This document shows positions 36,922-54,150 of a DNA stretch of 64,000 nucleotides, one piece after another; position 1 is the stretch's first letter; the number at the start of each line of letters is the position of its first letter. Under the pieces are notes generated by a model. It was not told where the DNA came from. It searched no databases and worked only from the letters and a program-made list of their open reading frames with translations. Made by a program: the position numbers and the translations under genes. Source of the DNA: Adineta vaga (taxonomy: Eukaryota; Rotifera); NCBI GenBank assembly GCA_021613535.1, contig CP075492.1, positions 4,030,001-4,094,000 of the forward strand, written 5' to 3'.

Positions 36922-37461
36922 CTAGAAAAGAAAAAAAAATGGTTACACGTCAGCTTTCTACATCAACCAACCAATTTCAAGTCAATAATATGATTCATCC
37001 GAATAACTAGCAAGCAGAAAAGAGACAAACACTTACGACACGTACACAATTCGAGTCGATAAAATCGAAAGTTGATATTCAGAAAATATGAATTCTTTCG
37101 AATTGATATTAGCTCATCGATATTCTTCTTCTTATAATCTATCATTATGATGATCTCTATGAAATAATTAGAATAATGTTAATTAAATAGGAAGATTTCT
37201 GTTGTGAAATAATCGTCATTCTCAATGTGATTTTACTGCTTTTGATGAATAAGAGAAGTAGAAATATGTTTGAATGAACTTAGATTTTCATAAGATCAAC
37301 AATTAAAAGCGCACTGATGACAATCAGATTAGGATTAACCAAGAAATAATTCGTTAATTAGTTCAATGGATTTGAGTTGTATTGAAAATTTCCAAAGAGT
37401 TTTGAAATTAACTATAATAACTAGATCTAAATAGCCATTTTGACGATCTAAATCAAACAAA

Positions 37462-39991
37462 ATGACGAGACTCTATAGAGAAAGGTCATCGTTCGACAGA
37501 TGTCCTTCTATATCTATGAGCCTTATTTGTTACTATGACATCTTCATTGATAATGAATCAAAAGAGAAATTCTCTTATGAAAAATTTCCTGTCTATGATT
37601 GTGAGAAAATGAATAATAAAATTGATGAAAATTTGAAACAAACTTTTCTAAATCAAGCTCAGGTATTTTTTTCTGAACAAAATTCAATTTTCACTATGTC
37701 AAAATAAAACAAATCTTTTTCGATAGAAATTATTAATCTCATCTGGAAAATCGATTGATGATCTTCAAACATTATTTCGAATAATTAAACAATCAGGTTC
37801 ATTTTATTTTACCACTTCAAAAATACATGATTTATTCTGATAAAATCTAGATCAATATGAATATTATCAACAGATACTAAAATCAACTGAAGTCATATCA
37901 TATGATAAACATAAGTATGAAATAGATTATTTAAAAAAAGGTCAAGTATGTCTATATAATATTATTCAATGCTTTTTTTCTCTACTTATTTCATCTTTTT
38001 AGACGACATGGGAAAAACGAATAGTCAAAAGTTTGAATACCATGTGTGCAGAAATTAATTTACCACTCGCTCGTCAAGTGTGTTGAACTTTTTCGGGAAT
38101 AAAACACTTATTTCTTTTCGGATTTTATAGAGAAATGATAATGAAATGCGAGCTGTTAGAAGACATTGGAATGAGCTTGGTCATATTTCTGGAGGTTGGA
38201 TTTATTTTGATTCTTTGAGAAAGATTGTTTTTAGTTTATTTTAGATTTAAATCGTTTTCGTCCGGTTTATTCTGCAAAAGATTTTCTCGATGTAATTTGT
38301 GTCTTAGTAAATCCAAATTTAAAAATTGATGAAGCATTTTGGAAGTAAAACAATCATTTTATCATAGCTCATTTAATTGTTCAATTTAGTTGTGGTTTAA
38401 TCAAAATTCCCATTGTCACGAAAAGTTTTATGGAAATTGTATGTTATGAGTGAACTCATCTCATTTTATTCTTTTAAAATGTATTTATTTAGAAAGTTCT
38501 ATATGCTGATCTTTGTCCAAACATAATTCAATATTGTTCGGATGAAACATTTAATGAAGTAAAAGAAGAAGAAAATATTAAATTAGCATTACAAAGCGAG
38601 TGAAAAACTGAAATGAAAGATTTGATTTGAAAAATTGTTTTTTAGTTCTCGAGAAAAAAATGAATATAAAATCTATACGTGAATATGCACGTCGTGGTTG
38701 TCCGACTAGTCTTCGAGGAAAACTTTGGTCAGCTATGTTAGATATTGAACATTCTAATTGGGTGAATAATTTTAAATGCAATTGTTTATTTCTATTTATT
38801 GCTGTCTTTTTTTTTCATATAGCATTTGACTTATTTCGATTATCTCAAACAAAATGTGATCGATTTCGATCTTTTAGTAGATGGCTTATATTTTAAGGTA
38901 ATAGATCTTTCATTCGTCACTTTGAAGAAAAATGTATAACTCATATATGTTCTGTTAAATTAGGATGTCAAATTGACAGCTGTGAATGATGATCAATTAT
39001 TTGTTTTCGAAGATTATTTATATCAGGTAATAGAAATATAAAATGAAGAAAAGAATTTTTATTTTGTTTTTTCATTAATAATAAAGGTGCTTCTATTATT
39101 CTCTCGTGATACACATGTTCAATCATGTTTTACGAATAGTGCAAGTGGATGTCAACCAACACGATCATTTATCAAGAAGAAAATCGGTGCTGAAGAATGT
39201 TCAGTTATTTATCCACCAAATGGAATCATTCCATTCTATGGTTTTTCAATGCTTGGTAAAAGAAATTTTGCTAATATGCCGGAAAAAGAATCTCTCTTAT
39301 TTTTTTCAATTAAGTTGCACCAATGTGTTTTGTATTCGAAGATCCAGTGCATTTATATTTTGTTTTTCGACAATTTTATATGAAATACTTCTTTGATTTA
39401 CATCATATCTCAGCATCACCTAAGGTAACTTACTTTAACAAGAAAAATTGTTTTGAAACAAAAACTTCGATTTTTCAGGCTGTCATCGGTCTATGTGTTT
39501 TATTTGAATCATTGTTACGCCAAATATCTTCGGAATTGTGGTTTCACTTACAAGATATACAAGTTCAACCGTAAGTTTATGCCATTAAATTGAGCATCAA
39601 CTTGTAATGAACGTTTTATTTAGACTACGAATTGCATTCAAATGGATGATGAGAGCATTTTCAGGTTATTTAGCTTCCAATCAATTATTAGCACTTTGGG
39701 ATCGAATCCTTGCTTATGATTCTCTTGAAATTTTAGCTGGTATTTTAATAATCTTTCTTTTTGTACTGTTATCAGATGTTCTTTTTCTTTTTATTGATAT
39801 AGTTCTTGCAGCTGCAATATTTGTGTTACGTAAAGGAAATGTGCTGAAAGAATCTAGTGAAACAGCTATTGAAGTAATCAAAATTTTATCATACTATTTA
39901 TTTGTACAACTTATAATTAATTTAGGCTATATTTTCTGATATATCATCAGTTAAAGTAATTCCATTGCTTCAATATATACTTGGTCAATAA
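37462..39991 (+). CDS. TBC1D19: TBC1 domain family member 19
   Basis: TBC domain proteins are usually GAPs for Rab GTPases. About a dozen short exons follow vertebrate TBC1D19 closely: TTWEKRIVKSLNTMCAEI.LPLAR, FRPVYSAKDFLDV, REYARRGCPTSLRGKLWSAM, YFDYLKQNVIDFDLLVDGLY, VFEDYLYQVLLLFSRDT, YPPNGIIPFYGFSML, VLFESLLRQISSELWFHLQD, IAFKWMMRAFSGYLASNQLL and LWDRILAYDSLEILA, ending VIPLLQYILGQ at 39991. Several introns of about 50-90 nt were placed by phase. The start is uncertain: 37462 opens the frame, with in-frame alternatives at 37516 and 37609. Like the vertebrate protein, the usual IxxDxxR arginine-finger motif of active GAPs is not evident. Confidence 0.92.
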
Positions 39992-40039
39992 TTTCCATAT
40001 GTTCTTTCTTTCTTTTTGTTTTGTATAAATTATTTTCTA

Positions 40040-40045
40040 AATAAA
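40040..40045 (+). terminator. Candidate polyadenylation signal AATAAA
   Basis: AATAAA about 50 bases after the TBC1D19 stop, a suitable position for its mRNA 3' end. Confidence 0.5.
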
Positions 40046-40402
40046 GTGAAGTGCCAAACGTATTGCTTCTTCTGAGTAATAATTAATTCACGAATTCCTG
40101 TATATGACAGGATAATAAAGACAAAGTATTTTGTGTTATTATTCCATCTTTGGTCCCGCAGACATCTATATAAAATGATAAGAATAACGGTGATAAGAAA
40201 GAGGTCACTATAAAAGAACATAGAGAAGAAAAAGAGGAAGTAATGGTGCTACATACGCAGTTGTCCAATGGTTGTTTGAACACTATATTTTCTGAGAACT
40301 GATAATCAATCATTTTGTTTTAGAATTGACTTCTTCAATTTATTATTAAAATAGTAACTAACACGTCGTCTATTGTTTTCTACATGTAGAGTAAAGAAGA
40401 AG

Positions 40403-42130
40403 ATGAATGATTATTTGAGTAATTTACCAGTCGAATTACTTTACAAAATTTACGATAACGTTTCATCATTCGATATTCTTGTGTCTCTACCTCTCGTAAA
40501 CAAACGACTTCATTTGATATCTCTTAATTATACTCGTCTTCGACTAGATTTTAGTTCTTTAAAGAAAAAAAGAAGTTTTGATCTATTCTGTGCTCAACTA
40601 CCATCGATATCATCCCGCGTTGTTTCTCTAGAATTTTCAAATGAGAATGATGGCACAACGCCTATGAAAATTAACTACTTTTTTCTAACATTCATTAATA
40701 TTAATAATTCATTCTCTAACTTGCGTTCGCTTAGTTTGTGCCATATTAATTCTAACCTATGGAAAACAATCAAAAAGTCTCTCAAATCATTCGTATCACT
40801 CACCTCAATGAGTATTGATACAATTCATCTATTTTATGTTGAGAAAGCAATAGAATTTACTACGAATCTATTGAAAGACTTATTATTTTTATCATCTACA
40901 CTTACGTATCTTCGTTTGAAAGCTAAACATAATCATCCTGTACACATATCTAAATTGGATATTTCGGAACAAATATCCTCAATCGAACATCTATTTTTAT
41001 ACAATATACGTCTTGATGTAACGATTTTAGCTTCTTTCTTACCTCATTTACTTACAGTTGACGTGATGCTTCACTTGGATAATCTTTATTGTACTACACC
41101 GATTTATACATTTGAATATTTAAAATATTTATCTATCATTGTTCTCAGTCCTGATTTCGTTACTATCAAACGTTTACTCAATCCAATGAAACAATTAGTA
41201 CATTTGATTATTGTTGCTTACGATGCAAAAAGTGACGTGACAGATGGTACTGCATGGGAACAAATTTTAATTAGTATTGTTACGTTCAAATTTGTATTTA
41301 AATTCCATAAATATATTTGGAACGAAGAATTAACTGAACTTGAATCATTTCGTTCGTCGTTTTGGTTGGAAAAGAAACATTGGTATGTTGCATATGATCG
41401 ATGTACTATTAGTGGATTTTCAATACTTTATTCGGTGCCATATTTCATGAATATATTTCCATGGTTAAATAATATAGAAAATTTCGTGACAAACTCAACT
41501 AGATCAAAAATCACATCCTTTGAGAATGTTCGTCGTTTGATCTTAACTGATCAATGTAAAATACATAAAGATCTTCGAAATCGATATACCAATCTCAACA
41601 ATATATATATTAAAAATCCTGAACAAAGTTTTCATTTACTATTATACGACATTGTTCCATTTCTTGACATATCAAAAATTACTACATTTTCTGTTGGATC
41701 TTGTCGTTTTAATATAAACGATGATTTATTTCTTCAAGCTATGCTAAGCATGCCTCATTTAATTTCTATTTGTGCACAATTCGCGTTACTTAAATTGACC
41801 TTTGCTTATCAGTGGCCGAACATTACTCAATTAAAAATACAAGATGATATTTCATTTACAAATACCATCGACAAAGACATACATGCATTTTATCATTCGT
41901 TTAGTCGTTTAGAACAACTTAGCTTTCATCACGATACTATCTTAGATATATGTCAACTTTTAAACAATAAGTTGACATCAATATCTAACATAATGATTGA
42001 ACATCCTATCAATGCAGCTCCTGGTTTAATTGATGATTTTATTACGCGTGATTGGCTAGAACAGAAAACATATTTACATAATTTTGCTTATTTATGTGAT
42101 AAACATAATACTGTACGTTTGTGGTTCTAG
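40403..42130 (+). CDS. F-box protein with divergent repeats
   Basis: F-box proteins are substrate receptors of SCF ubiquitin ligases; the F-box binds Skp1. The start at 40403 puts the F-box at the extreme N-terminus (LSNLPVELLYKIYDNVSSFD, then ILVSLPLVNKRLHLISL). An in-frame Met ten codons upstream (40373) is possible. The remaining roughly 530 residues contain irregular leucine-rich stretches (FSNLRSLSLCHINSNLWKTI, LLFLSSTLTYLRL, ISSIEHLFLYNIRLD, FLPHLLTVDVMLHLDNLY) consistent with a degenerate LRR or substrate-binding solenoid. The gene is intronless, unlike its neighbours, and fits a large expanded family in bdelloids (recollection). Substrate unknown. Confidence 0.82.
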   Translation: MNDYLSNLPVELLYKIYDNVSSFDILVSLPLVNKRLHLISLNYTRLRLDFSSLKKKRSFDLFCAQLPSISSRVVSLEFSNENDGTTPMKINYFFLTFININNSFSNLRSLSLCHINSNLWKTIKKSLKSFVSLTSMSIDTIHLFYVEKAIEFTTNLLKDLLFLSSTLTYLRLKAKHNHPVHISKLDISEQISSIEHLFLYNIRLDVTILASFLPHLLTVDVMLHLDNLYCTTPIYTFEYLKYLSIIVLSPDFVTIKRLLNPMKQLVHLIIVAYDAKSDVTDGTAWEQILISIVTFKFVFKFHKYIWNEELTELESFRSSFWLEKKHWYVAYDRCTISGFSILYSVPYFMNIFPWLNNIENFVTNSTRSKITSFENVRRLILTDQCKIHKDLRNRYTNLNNIYIKNPEQSFHLLLYDIVPFLDISKITTFSVGSCRFNINDDLFLQAMLSMPHLISICAQFALLKLTFAYQWPNITQLKIQDDISFTNTIDKDIHAFYHSFSRLEQLSFHHDTILDICQLLNNKLTSISNIMIEHPINAAPGLIDDFITRDWLEQKTYLHNFAYLCDKHNTVRLWF

Positions 42131-45100
42131 TTGCATTTTTTAATGTCTTTTATATTTTATGGAAAAGGATTGAAATTATCATATAGAACTATGTTCAATA
42201 CTACGGTAAGTTTTCTTTAATGGAACTACAGTAAAATCGAATAGTTTTTGAGAAAAGAACTATGATATACTTGAATTTAGACGAGTCATTGGCAATTATA
42301 ATGCCTTTCAGTCATCACAGACGCAATAGTGCTGTTTTATGAGATCAAACAGTTTTATTCTGTGCTCTGCAATCTACTGAATTAAAGATATATTCTATAA
42401 ATATTTCCAAATGAGATTATAATCAATTCAAAACCGACATCAATAATTAATTCATCGTATTAAACAAACACATTGAGTTCGACGAACTATTAAATATCAA
42501 ACTTTTAATCAAAATTATCAATCGAACGCGTTCGTCATCTTTCAAAAATGACTTGTGAATGACACTTGAACATAACGAATTTTGTACCTGTAGTATTCAT
42601 CAATTTGACTCCAGACATTTTCTATTCATCACGATTAGCTCGTTATCTATTGATGTCAATACGTTATAATTTGCGAACGTGTATCTTTATTTATTCGATA
42701 GATGTATATCTATTGTTAGAATTAATGACTTGAAGAAATTTATTAATGTTTCTTGATACCGAAAATAAAGAATTTTGTTAATAAGAAGAAAGAAAAATCG
42801 GAATAGTGAAAATTGATTTCCGACTGAAAATAATATTTATCACGAACTGTGATGTAAATTATTATCACGAAATAAGGAGAAAATAAGATAGGAATTGCAT
42901 CTTCAATTCATGTTACTTCTTGCAGAAAAACGTGAATTTATGCATTGTAGTTGTTCGATAAGTCTTCAAAGAAAAATGTACTCGCTCTCGCTTTGTTCTT
43001 TTTTTATGGTTAATATTGTTAGATATTTTTCAATTATCTGAAAACAGAATATCATCGGTTTTGATTGTTCAGTGCATAGCTGGTATGTCAAAGTAAATAG
43101 ATGAAGTAAGACGATCTGTCAATCCTTTTAAAGTTAATTTAAATTTTCTAATACAAAAAGACATACGATTAAATTGTGAATATGAAAACATTTCAATGGT
43201 TTTATGACAGAAAAAATGTATGCTTTCTTCAATAGAGTTCTTGACATTCAGTTGTGCTTCTGTTGTTGACAATAAGAAAAATAAGTGTTCTATTATTGAT
43301 AGTTGTCAGAAGTTCTATTTCTAATACACGATAGAATTTTGATTATGTTAACACATTTGAATCAAAAGGTCTATAGAGTGTCGTTTAGTAGTTGTGAATA
43401 ACAGACATGCAATCTAATATTGTTCAATGTATATTTTTGCACAGTACTTCGAATGAATGAATGAATGAAAATGAACATCTAACATAATGTATTGATTAAA
43501 CAAGATAGTTTATTATATCTTAAAATAAATCAGACATCTTCCGACTAGATCTCTCACATTTCATGATACGAAACAATTAATGAAAATCATATTACAATGT
43601 GCAAAGCAAAATATATGACATTTCTATGTATAATTCTATACGAATATAAAATGAATAGAAGTGAATGACAATCATTTGTGTCAGACAAAAACAAAATGTT
43701 ATATCAATTAATAATAAAAATATTCGAATAATTTCTTCGTTATACATCTGTTCAGTAACGTTGTTCTAGTTTTGCAAATGAATGTCAACTATCACCATCA
43801 TATGTCTAAGACGATACATTTTTCAAGTTTAATCAAATATTTAATAACTCTTGAAAAGAATTTGTTGCAATGACGAATAGCATTCTCGTGCTGTTTAATT
43901 TTCATTTACATCTTATCAATTTGAAATCGGGTTTCTATCTCTAACTGGAATTTTCCTCATATTTGTTTTCAGTGCTTAGGTTACACGAAAAGAATGTCAT
44001 GAAAGCGACAAGTAAAAGAACTATCGAATTACTTCGATATCTTCTTTTCAACCTAGATATATTTTCTATATTTTTCTTTTGTATTACAGAATTTTTTTTT
44101 GTTAATAAAATAAAATAACATGCGTATTACTTCTCCGAAATAATTATAAAATTAGTACTCAATAAACACGCTCGTCTAATTAGAAGAAAGACTTTTCTTT
44201 TCACTATTAGTTAAAATGGATTCAGACAAAACCAAATCCGACTAATTTCAAGCTACACAAATAATCTATCTACTCTATCAAGATAAATCTCATACGATAG
44301 TGTTTTTCTCTCTAATTTGTTTTTTTGTTTCAAGTAATATTTGGAACCATAATGAAAGAGATTCTCTATTTTAGCCTAATTATAAGGAAAAGATATCTAA
44401 TAGATTCCTGTCTTGGAAGAAAGGAAAATAAAGATTGAAAGTCTCGTTTATGTTGTTCTCTAACTAGAAATCAACTCAGAAGGAGAGAGGAAAAAAACGT
44501 GAAGAGTATTTCCGTTCTTTCGTTTAATATCTAATGGGTGTTCGGATGCATCCAATGCGTGACTGATCGCTTACAGGAAGTGCATATATGTGATTTTCTT
44601 CATAAGTATTATTTACATCCACTATTTTTACTGAAAATATAGGAATCGATTTATTTTGCCTTACTACATTCTTCTTTCTTTTAATGTACATATGTGTGTA
44701 TATATAAATGAATATTTCATTCTTTTCTTTATCCGAAAATAATTGTTTTTCTTTGATTATTTTAATGCAAAATGTGTATGTCAATCAATAAAACATCGTT
44801 CGATAATAAATGTAAATACTGACAGTTCTGTTCATGACACATAGATAGAATTAACCTAGCACAAAACCATGTAGACACACAAACGCACTTAGAAAACAAA
44901 AGAGAGTAGTAGTAGGAGAAGAAGAAGAAAAAAAAAGGAAAAGAAAAGAAAGAAGAGGTTAGTTTCAATAAGAAATACAAAGCACGATTGTATTATTGAG
45001 TATAGCAATAAACTGAGAACGGTTTCTCTAGTAATACTATAGCTAATGAAAACGTTCTTTTCCAAAAAATAAAAAGTAGTGTAAAGACATTGCAATCATG

Positions 45101-45181
45101 TTAATTATTACTTCGAATTGTTAAAGTTCTCATTCTTTTACCTATAGTTTTCATATAATCAAACTATTATACTAAGCAACG
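42131..45181. other. Long gene-free region
   Basis: About 3 kb of AT-rich DNA between the F-box gene and the GPCR. Only short frames without splice support were seen (43069-43272, 44524-45095), plus purine-rich tracts near 44910-44960. No RNA gene is recognised. Confidence 0.55.
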
Positions 45182-46368
45182 ATGTTATCTAATATATCGA
45201 GTGGTGTTCTTGATCGACTTACGCAAAATTATGCACAAGTTCATGGTAGAATCGTTTTTCCATTAACAATATTTGGTATTTTAACAAGTATCGTTACGAT
45301 TGCTGTACTTAATCAAAAAACTTTTCGTACACCAACAAATTTAATTCTTCAACATGTTGCATTTTTCGATACAATTGTTTTAATATCATACCATATATTT
45401 TCATTATATTTTTATATTATTCATGAGCCAAATCCATTCGTTGGTCAATCCATATTTTGGCCACGTTTTGCAATATTTCATTCCATTGTTGGCTTGACAG
45501 CTCATACAATTGCATTGTGGTTAACTTGTCTTCTAGCTATTGTAAGTAGTAATAGAAGAAAAATGAAGAACTAAACATATACAACTGTTTCTTTAAACTT
45601 TAGATTCGATACATTATTATATCAAAACCAAAAAAAATTGTAGTAAGTTTTACTCATGTAACAATTCTTACTTGGATTTTTGTTTTGACTATATGCTTAT
45701 TAATGATTCCTAATTATTTACTATGGAGTGTTGTATCTCAACCAGCGCATAAATATTTTCCACAGAAATATAATGAAAATTCAACGGAAACTGTCTTTTG
45801 GGTTAGTTCAACAACAGGTGGACCTTTAGAAAGAATATCATTTGGAATTTTAGCAATATGTTTCAAAATTTTACCTGTTTTTATTCTTATTGTATTCAGT
45901 GTTTTATTAATATTGAATATTCATCATGCACGTCGATTACGTGAACGTCTTCGTCGATATTCCGGTGTATCATCATCTTCATCACGTTTAAAACGTGAAT
46001 TACGTACAACAACAATGCTTGTTTTTATAACATTATTTACTGTTCTTGTCGAATTTCCCCAAGGTCTTCTCTTTATTGCTATAGGAATCGATAAAGATTT
46101 TTTCGTATTATACTCTAAATTAGGTGATATTTGGGATATAACATCAATCGGATCATCATTTATTACATTTGTTATGTATTGTTCAATGTCTCAACAATTT
46201 CGTATGGAAATGTATGAATTAATTTTACCGAAATGTTTAACAACAGTTTTCAATATAAAGACTCATAATAATGATATACCTAATGGTATTAGTTTACAGC
46301 ATCGGTCGACGATTACACATACAATGGTCATATCACCAGGAACAATACGAACTCCACATGATCTTTAG
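45182..46368 (+). CDS. Rhodopsin-family (peptide-type) GPCR
   Basis: Two exons, 45182-45541 and 45604-46368, join in phase (374 aa). Seven hydrophobic segments are visible: TM1 VFPLTIFGILTSIVTIAVLN, TM2 around LQHVAFFDTIVLISYHIF, TM3 AHTIALWLTCLLAI, TM4 VTILTWIFVLTICLLMIP, TM5 SFGILAICFKILPVFILIVF, TM6 TTTMLVFITLFTVLVEFPQG, and TM7 within SIGSSFITFVMYCSM. The usual DRY after TM3 reads IRY and falls at the splice junction. TM7 has no NPxxY. The overall pattern (LWLT..LAI.RY, then SKPKK) resembles FMRFamide/myosuppressin-type and nematode dmsr/srw receptors, so a neuropeptide ligand is likely but not shown. Confidence 0.83.
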
Positions 46369-47234
46369 AGAAAAGTTCTAGGTTTTGTTTGTTCTGATCG
46401 AATTCTTTTTTCTTCTTCTATGTTTTATGACAAGTTCATAAAAGAATTATTTTATTAAGTGTGGGACGTTGACTTTTTTCCTCGAGAATATTAAGTTAAT
46501 CTATTCATATAGTGACGAGAACATTGATGATGATGAGAACACTCCATACACTGAAGAGAAATACCCTTCATAATCGTATGGGTCTTTATGGTACAATCTA
46601 TGTTCATTTTGTGTAATGAATAATCACAAGTTAATGTTCGATGTAAGAGAAGAAAATGGAAATTTTGATTGCTTTGATAGCAATCCGTTTTTTTCTCCAT
46701 TGGTTCGATCACTTCTTTTACATAAAAATTATACAATTAATACGAGATAGGTTTTTTATTAATTATCTTTGTGTTTACAAAATTGAATGTTTAACTGACT
46801 TTAACTTATCATCAGTATCATATTAACAGTGCATCTTGTAGATGTATTATGATCATTTGCGTTCTAATCAATGAAGAGCAATTGATCAAAGCGACCATTC
46901 AGGAGAATAAAATAATCATCAAAAAGATAAACATTCACATGTAATTCTACGAGAATTGAAGAAACAGCCGGACATGAATATCGAAAAAAATATCCATCCA
47001 TCGGACGGATAGATTTTTAAATGAAGAATATTGATGAACACAGTGAGGATACGTGAAAATAGGTTTGCTGGTTTTTCCTATAAGGCCATATTATCTATCA
47101 TTCTTAATGGTTACAGACAGTGTCACAATTTCATCTGGAAAAATATGATACAGAGATAATTTATCCAAAATAGAAAGAAAAATATTTGAATCCTATTCAT
47201 AGCTTTATAAATCTAATCAACTGAATCCATGAAA
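46369..47234. other. Intergenic
   Basis: About 870 bases with no supported feature. Confidence 0.6.
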
Positions 47235-47265
47235 ACGTTGATGTCATCGTCCATTTCAAGATTCC

Positions 47266-47690
47266 ATGTCGTTTGATCGAAAAGATGCAGCAGATCAAAT
47301 TCATGACCGTGAAGTATGTTCATCATTGTCTCAAATTGGTGAACATTTAACACGAATTCAATCACGTCTTCATGTTTTTCCATTATGTACAACAATCGAT
47401 GAACAATTTCGATTAATTCGATTTGGTCTTGATCAAGCAACCAAAGAACAATAATTTAATAGTTTATACTATTCTGATCAATCATTTTTGCGATTGATTT
47501 ATGAAGAAAATTTAGATCTGAATGATATTCAAGCAAAATCAATTTGTTAGAGAATTAATTTATATTGAATACATTTTGAACGTTGTCATGATATTGAACA
47601 AATTCCTCGTCATCGTTTATCATCACATCGAACAGATATTTTTGACCCAGCCTTTGAAATGAATGTATTTTTTAAGTTGTACTTTTTAAT
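47266..47690 (+). pseudogene. Decayed ORF with in-frame stops
   Basis: One frame reads as convincing protein but is broken by stop codons. MSFDRKDAADQIHDREVCSS and FPLCTTIDEQFRLIRFGLDQ are followed by TAA at about 47452-47454, then SLYYSDQSFLRLIYEENLD and NDIQAKSIC, TAG, a few codons, TGA, and HFERCHDIEQIPRHRLSSHR with TDIFDPAFEMN. All pieces share the same frame, so only substitutions have disabled it. The family is not recognised. A gene using introns to skip the stops is less likely because no donor or acceptor pairs fit. Confidence 0.55.
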
Positions 47691-47829
47691 GCATGGTCAT
47701 TCATTGAATGAGAGAAAAATTTTCTAATGTAAATGAATATATATATTTTTCGTTTGAATAAAAACTTTCATCCAAGACAAAACAAGAAAAAAACGAATAT
47801 GAGTTAAAATAAATAAATCAATGGTTGAA

Positions 47830-48184
47830 TCATTTTTGTTTATTTTTTCGAGGTGATGTTTGAGGAGATGCTTGTCGTTCAACTTTCTTTTTTTGTTTCA
47901 ATCGAGCTTTTTCTTCTTTTTGTCGTTTTTTTGAACTGAAAGTATCGACCAAACGGTAAGCAACAAAACCTATTTACGAAAAATACAAAGAAATACTTTT
48001 TCCGTGAAAAAACTTTATTAAATTTTACGTACCAACAAGAGCAATAATAATAATAGCGGGAATGATAATTAAGAAATTGTTATAACTGGTTGTATAACCA
48101 GGTCCTTTTAATTCAACCTTGAAGAAAACAAATAGTTTCTCTACGATTGAATCAATGCGTTTTTTATTTTCGATAACTTACCAT
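47830..48184 (-). CDS. 75-aa single-pass membrane protein
   Basis: Three exons: 48184-48182 (only the ATG), 48117-48033 and 47969-47830, 75 aa in phase. Each has clean GTAAGT or GTACGT donors and AG acceptors. The protein is VELKGPGYTTSYNNF, then one transmembrane helix (LIIIPAIIIIALVGFVAYRL), then a highly basic cytosolic tail (SSKKRQKEEKARLKQKKKVE, RQASPQTSPRKNKQK). This resembles small ER or plasma-membrane microproteins of the SMIM/SMCO type. I cannot name the family. Because the first coding exon is a single codon, ORF scans miss this gene. Confidence 0.68.
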
Positions 48185-49381
48185 TTTCAAACGATGCGTA
48201 TATCGATAAAAGACAATCTTCTTTAATTTAAAACAAGAAGATCAGCGGAAAAACCGACAACGTTGTCAATCCATAAAATATCTACCGTTGACCAATCATA
48301 AAACAAGTCAAAATTCATTGCGACATCTTTTTTTGTACTCTTCTCTTACTAAATTCATATGCTTTCATTTCATCATAAAAGAAGTTATTGGAAATATTTT
48401 TTTATCTAAAAAATAATCATACCAAAGAATTGAACTATCACAAAAGAAGATTTATAATAGAACACGTCATCACTACTAAAAGTATAATTTTACCATTCAT
48501 ATCACATGTAGGACAGTGAAGTGCATGAACTGCTCAATTTAATGAAAAAAATTCAGAAGAAAAGAACGAACGAAGCAAATCGAAGTGTTTCTAATTTTAA
48601 TGCACACATTGATTTGTTTGTAACATTCTTTTTAACATTCAATTATTCTGTTTTTGATGTGTTACTAATTATTGAATTTGAATATAAGATTCTTTTAATA
48701 GAACATATTATAATAAATGTACGTAGGTGTATTTGAGGCTTAATATCTATTGTTTCGACTAGCAAAAGCGATTAATTTGTTCTTTGTTTATAGTTTCTAA
48801 AATCTATACTATGATTTTTATCATGAATTTCGCTCACTTGTAAACTATATAACATAGATTATATCTTTGAACTATTATTGAAACAGCGAACGGAATTCAA
48901 CTAGTCAACAATATGTCATATCTAATCCATTCAAGAAAATGGATCTTTTTTTTTCATTAAAAGACCTATTATTTCGCATTCCTATTGATCAAATCTTCAA
49001 AATGCCCCGTGGGTGATAAATAGCAATGAGATCATCAGTATTTATATTTAGTTTACATTATACAAGTTGTGCATCTATTTAAACAAGAAAAAACTATTCA
49101 TATTAATTATTTGATTGATAGTTATCTGTATTGTATTGTATACTCCTATGAAAGGTGAACAAAAAAAAACAATCGTGTATTAGTTAGAGGTCGCTGTTTG
49201 AATATAAACGAAGGAATGAAATTCGAACTGGATTGGTTGTCAACTTATCAAATGTAAAGTAAAACCTGTTATTGTCGTCGTCGTTTATTCTTCTGTAAGT
49301 TGATGTATCCCATGTAGGAATGATCAAAATATTCTCGCTGACATTGAATGGCATCGTTATCTTAATACTTAGTCGATTACA
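48185..49381. other. Intergenic upstream of PKN
   Basis: About 1.2 kb containing only weak frames (48521-48736 plus, 49184-49399 minus). No supported feature. Confidence 0.55.

Positions 49382-54150
<4,769 letters not shown>

Noticed and set aside
40373-40402. Upstream Met (40373) as the F-box protein start
   Set aside because: It only adds a short basic extension before the F-box. The Met at 40403 directly precedes LSNLPVELLYK and is the more natural start.
44762-45095. Minus-strand hydrophobic frames upstream of the GPCR
   Set aside because: Phe/Leu/Ser runs come from a purine-rich plus-strand tract (about 44905-44960). No topology consistent with a real membrane protein.
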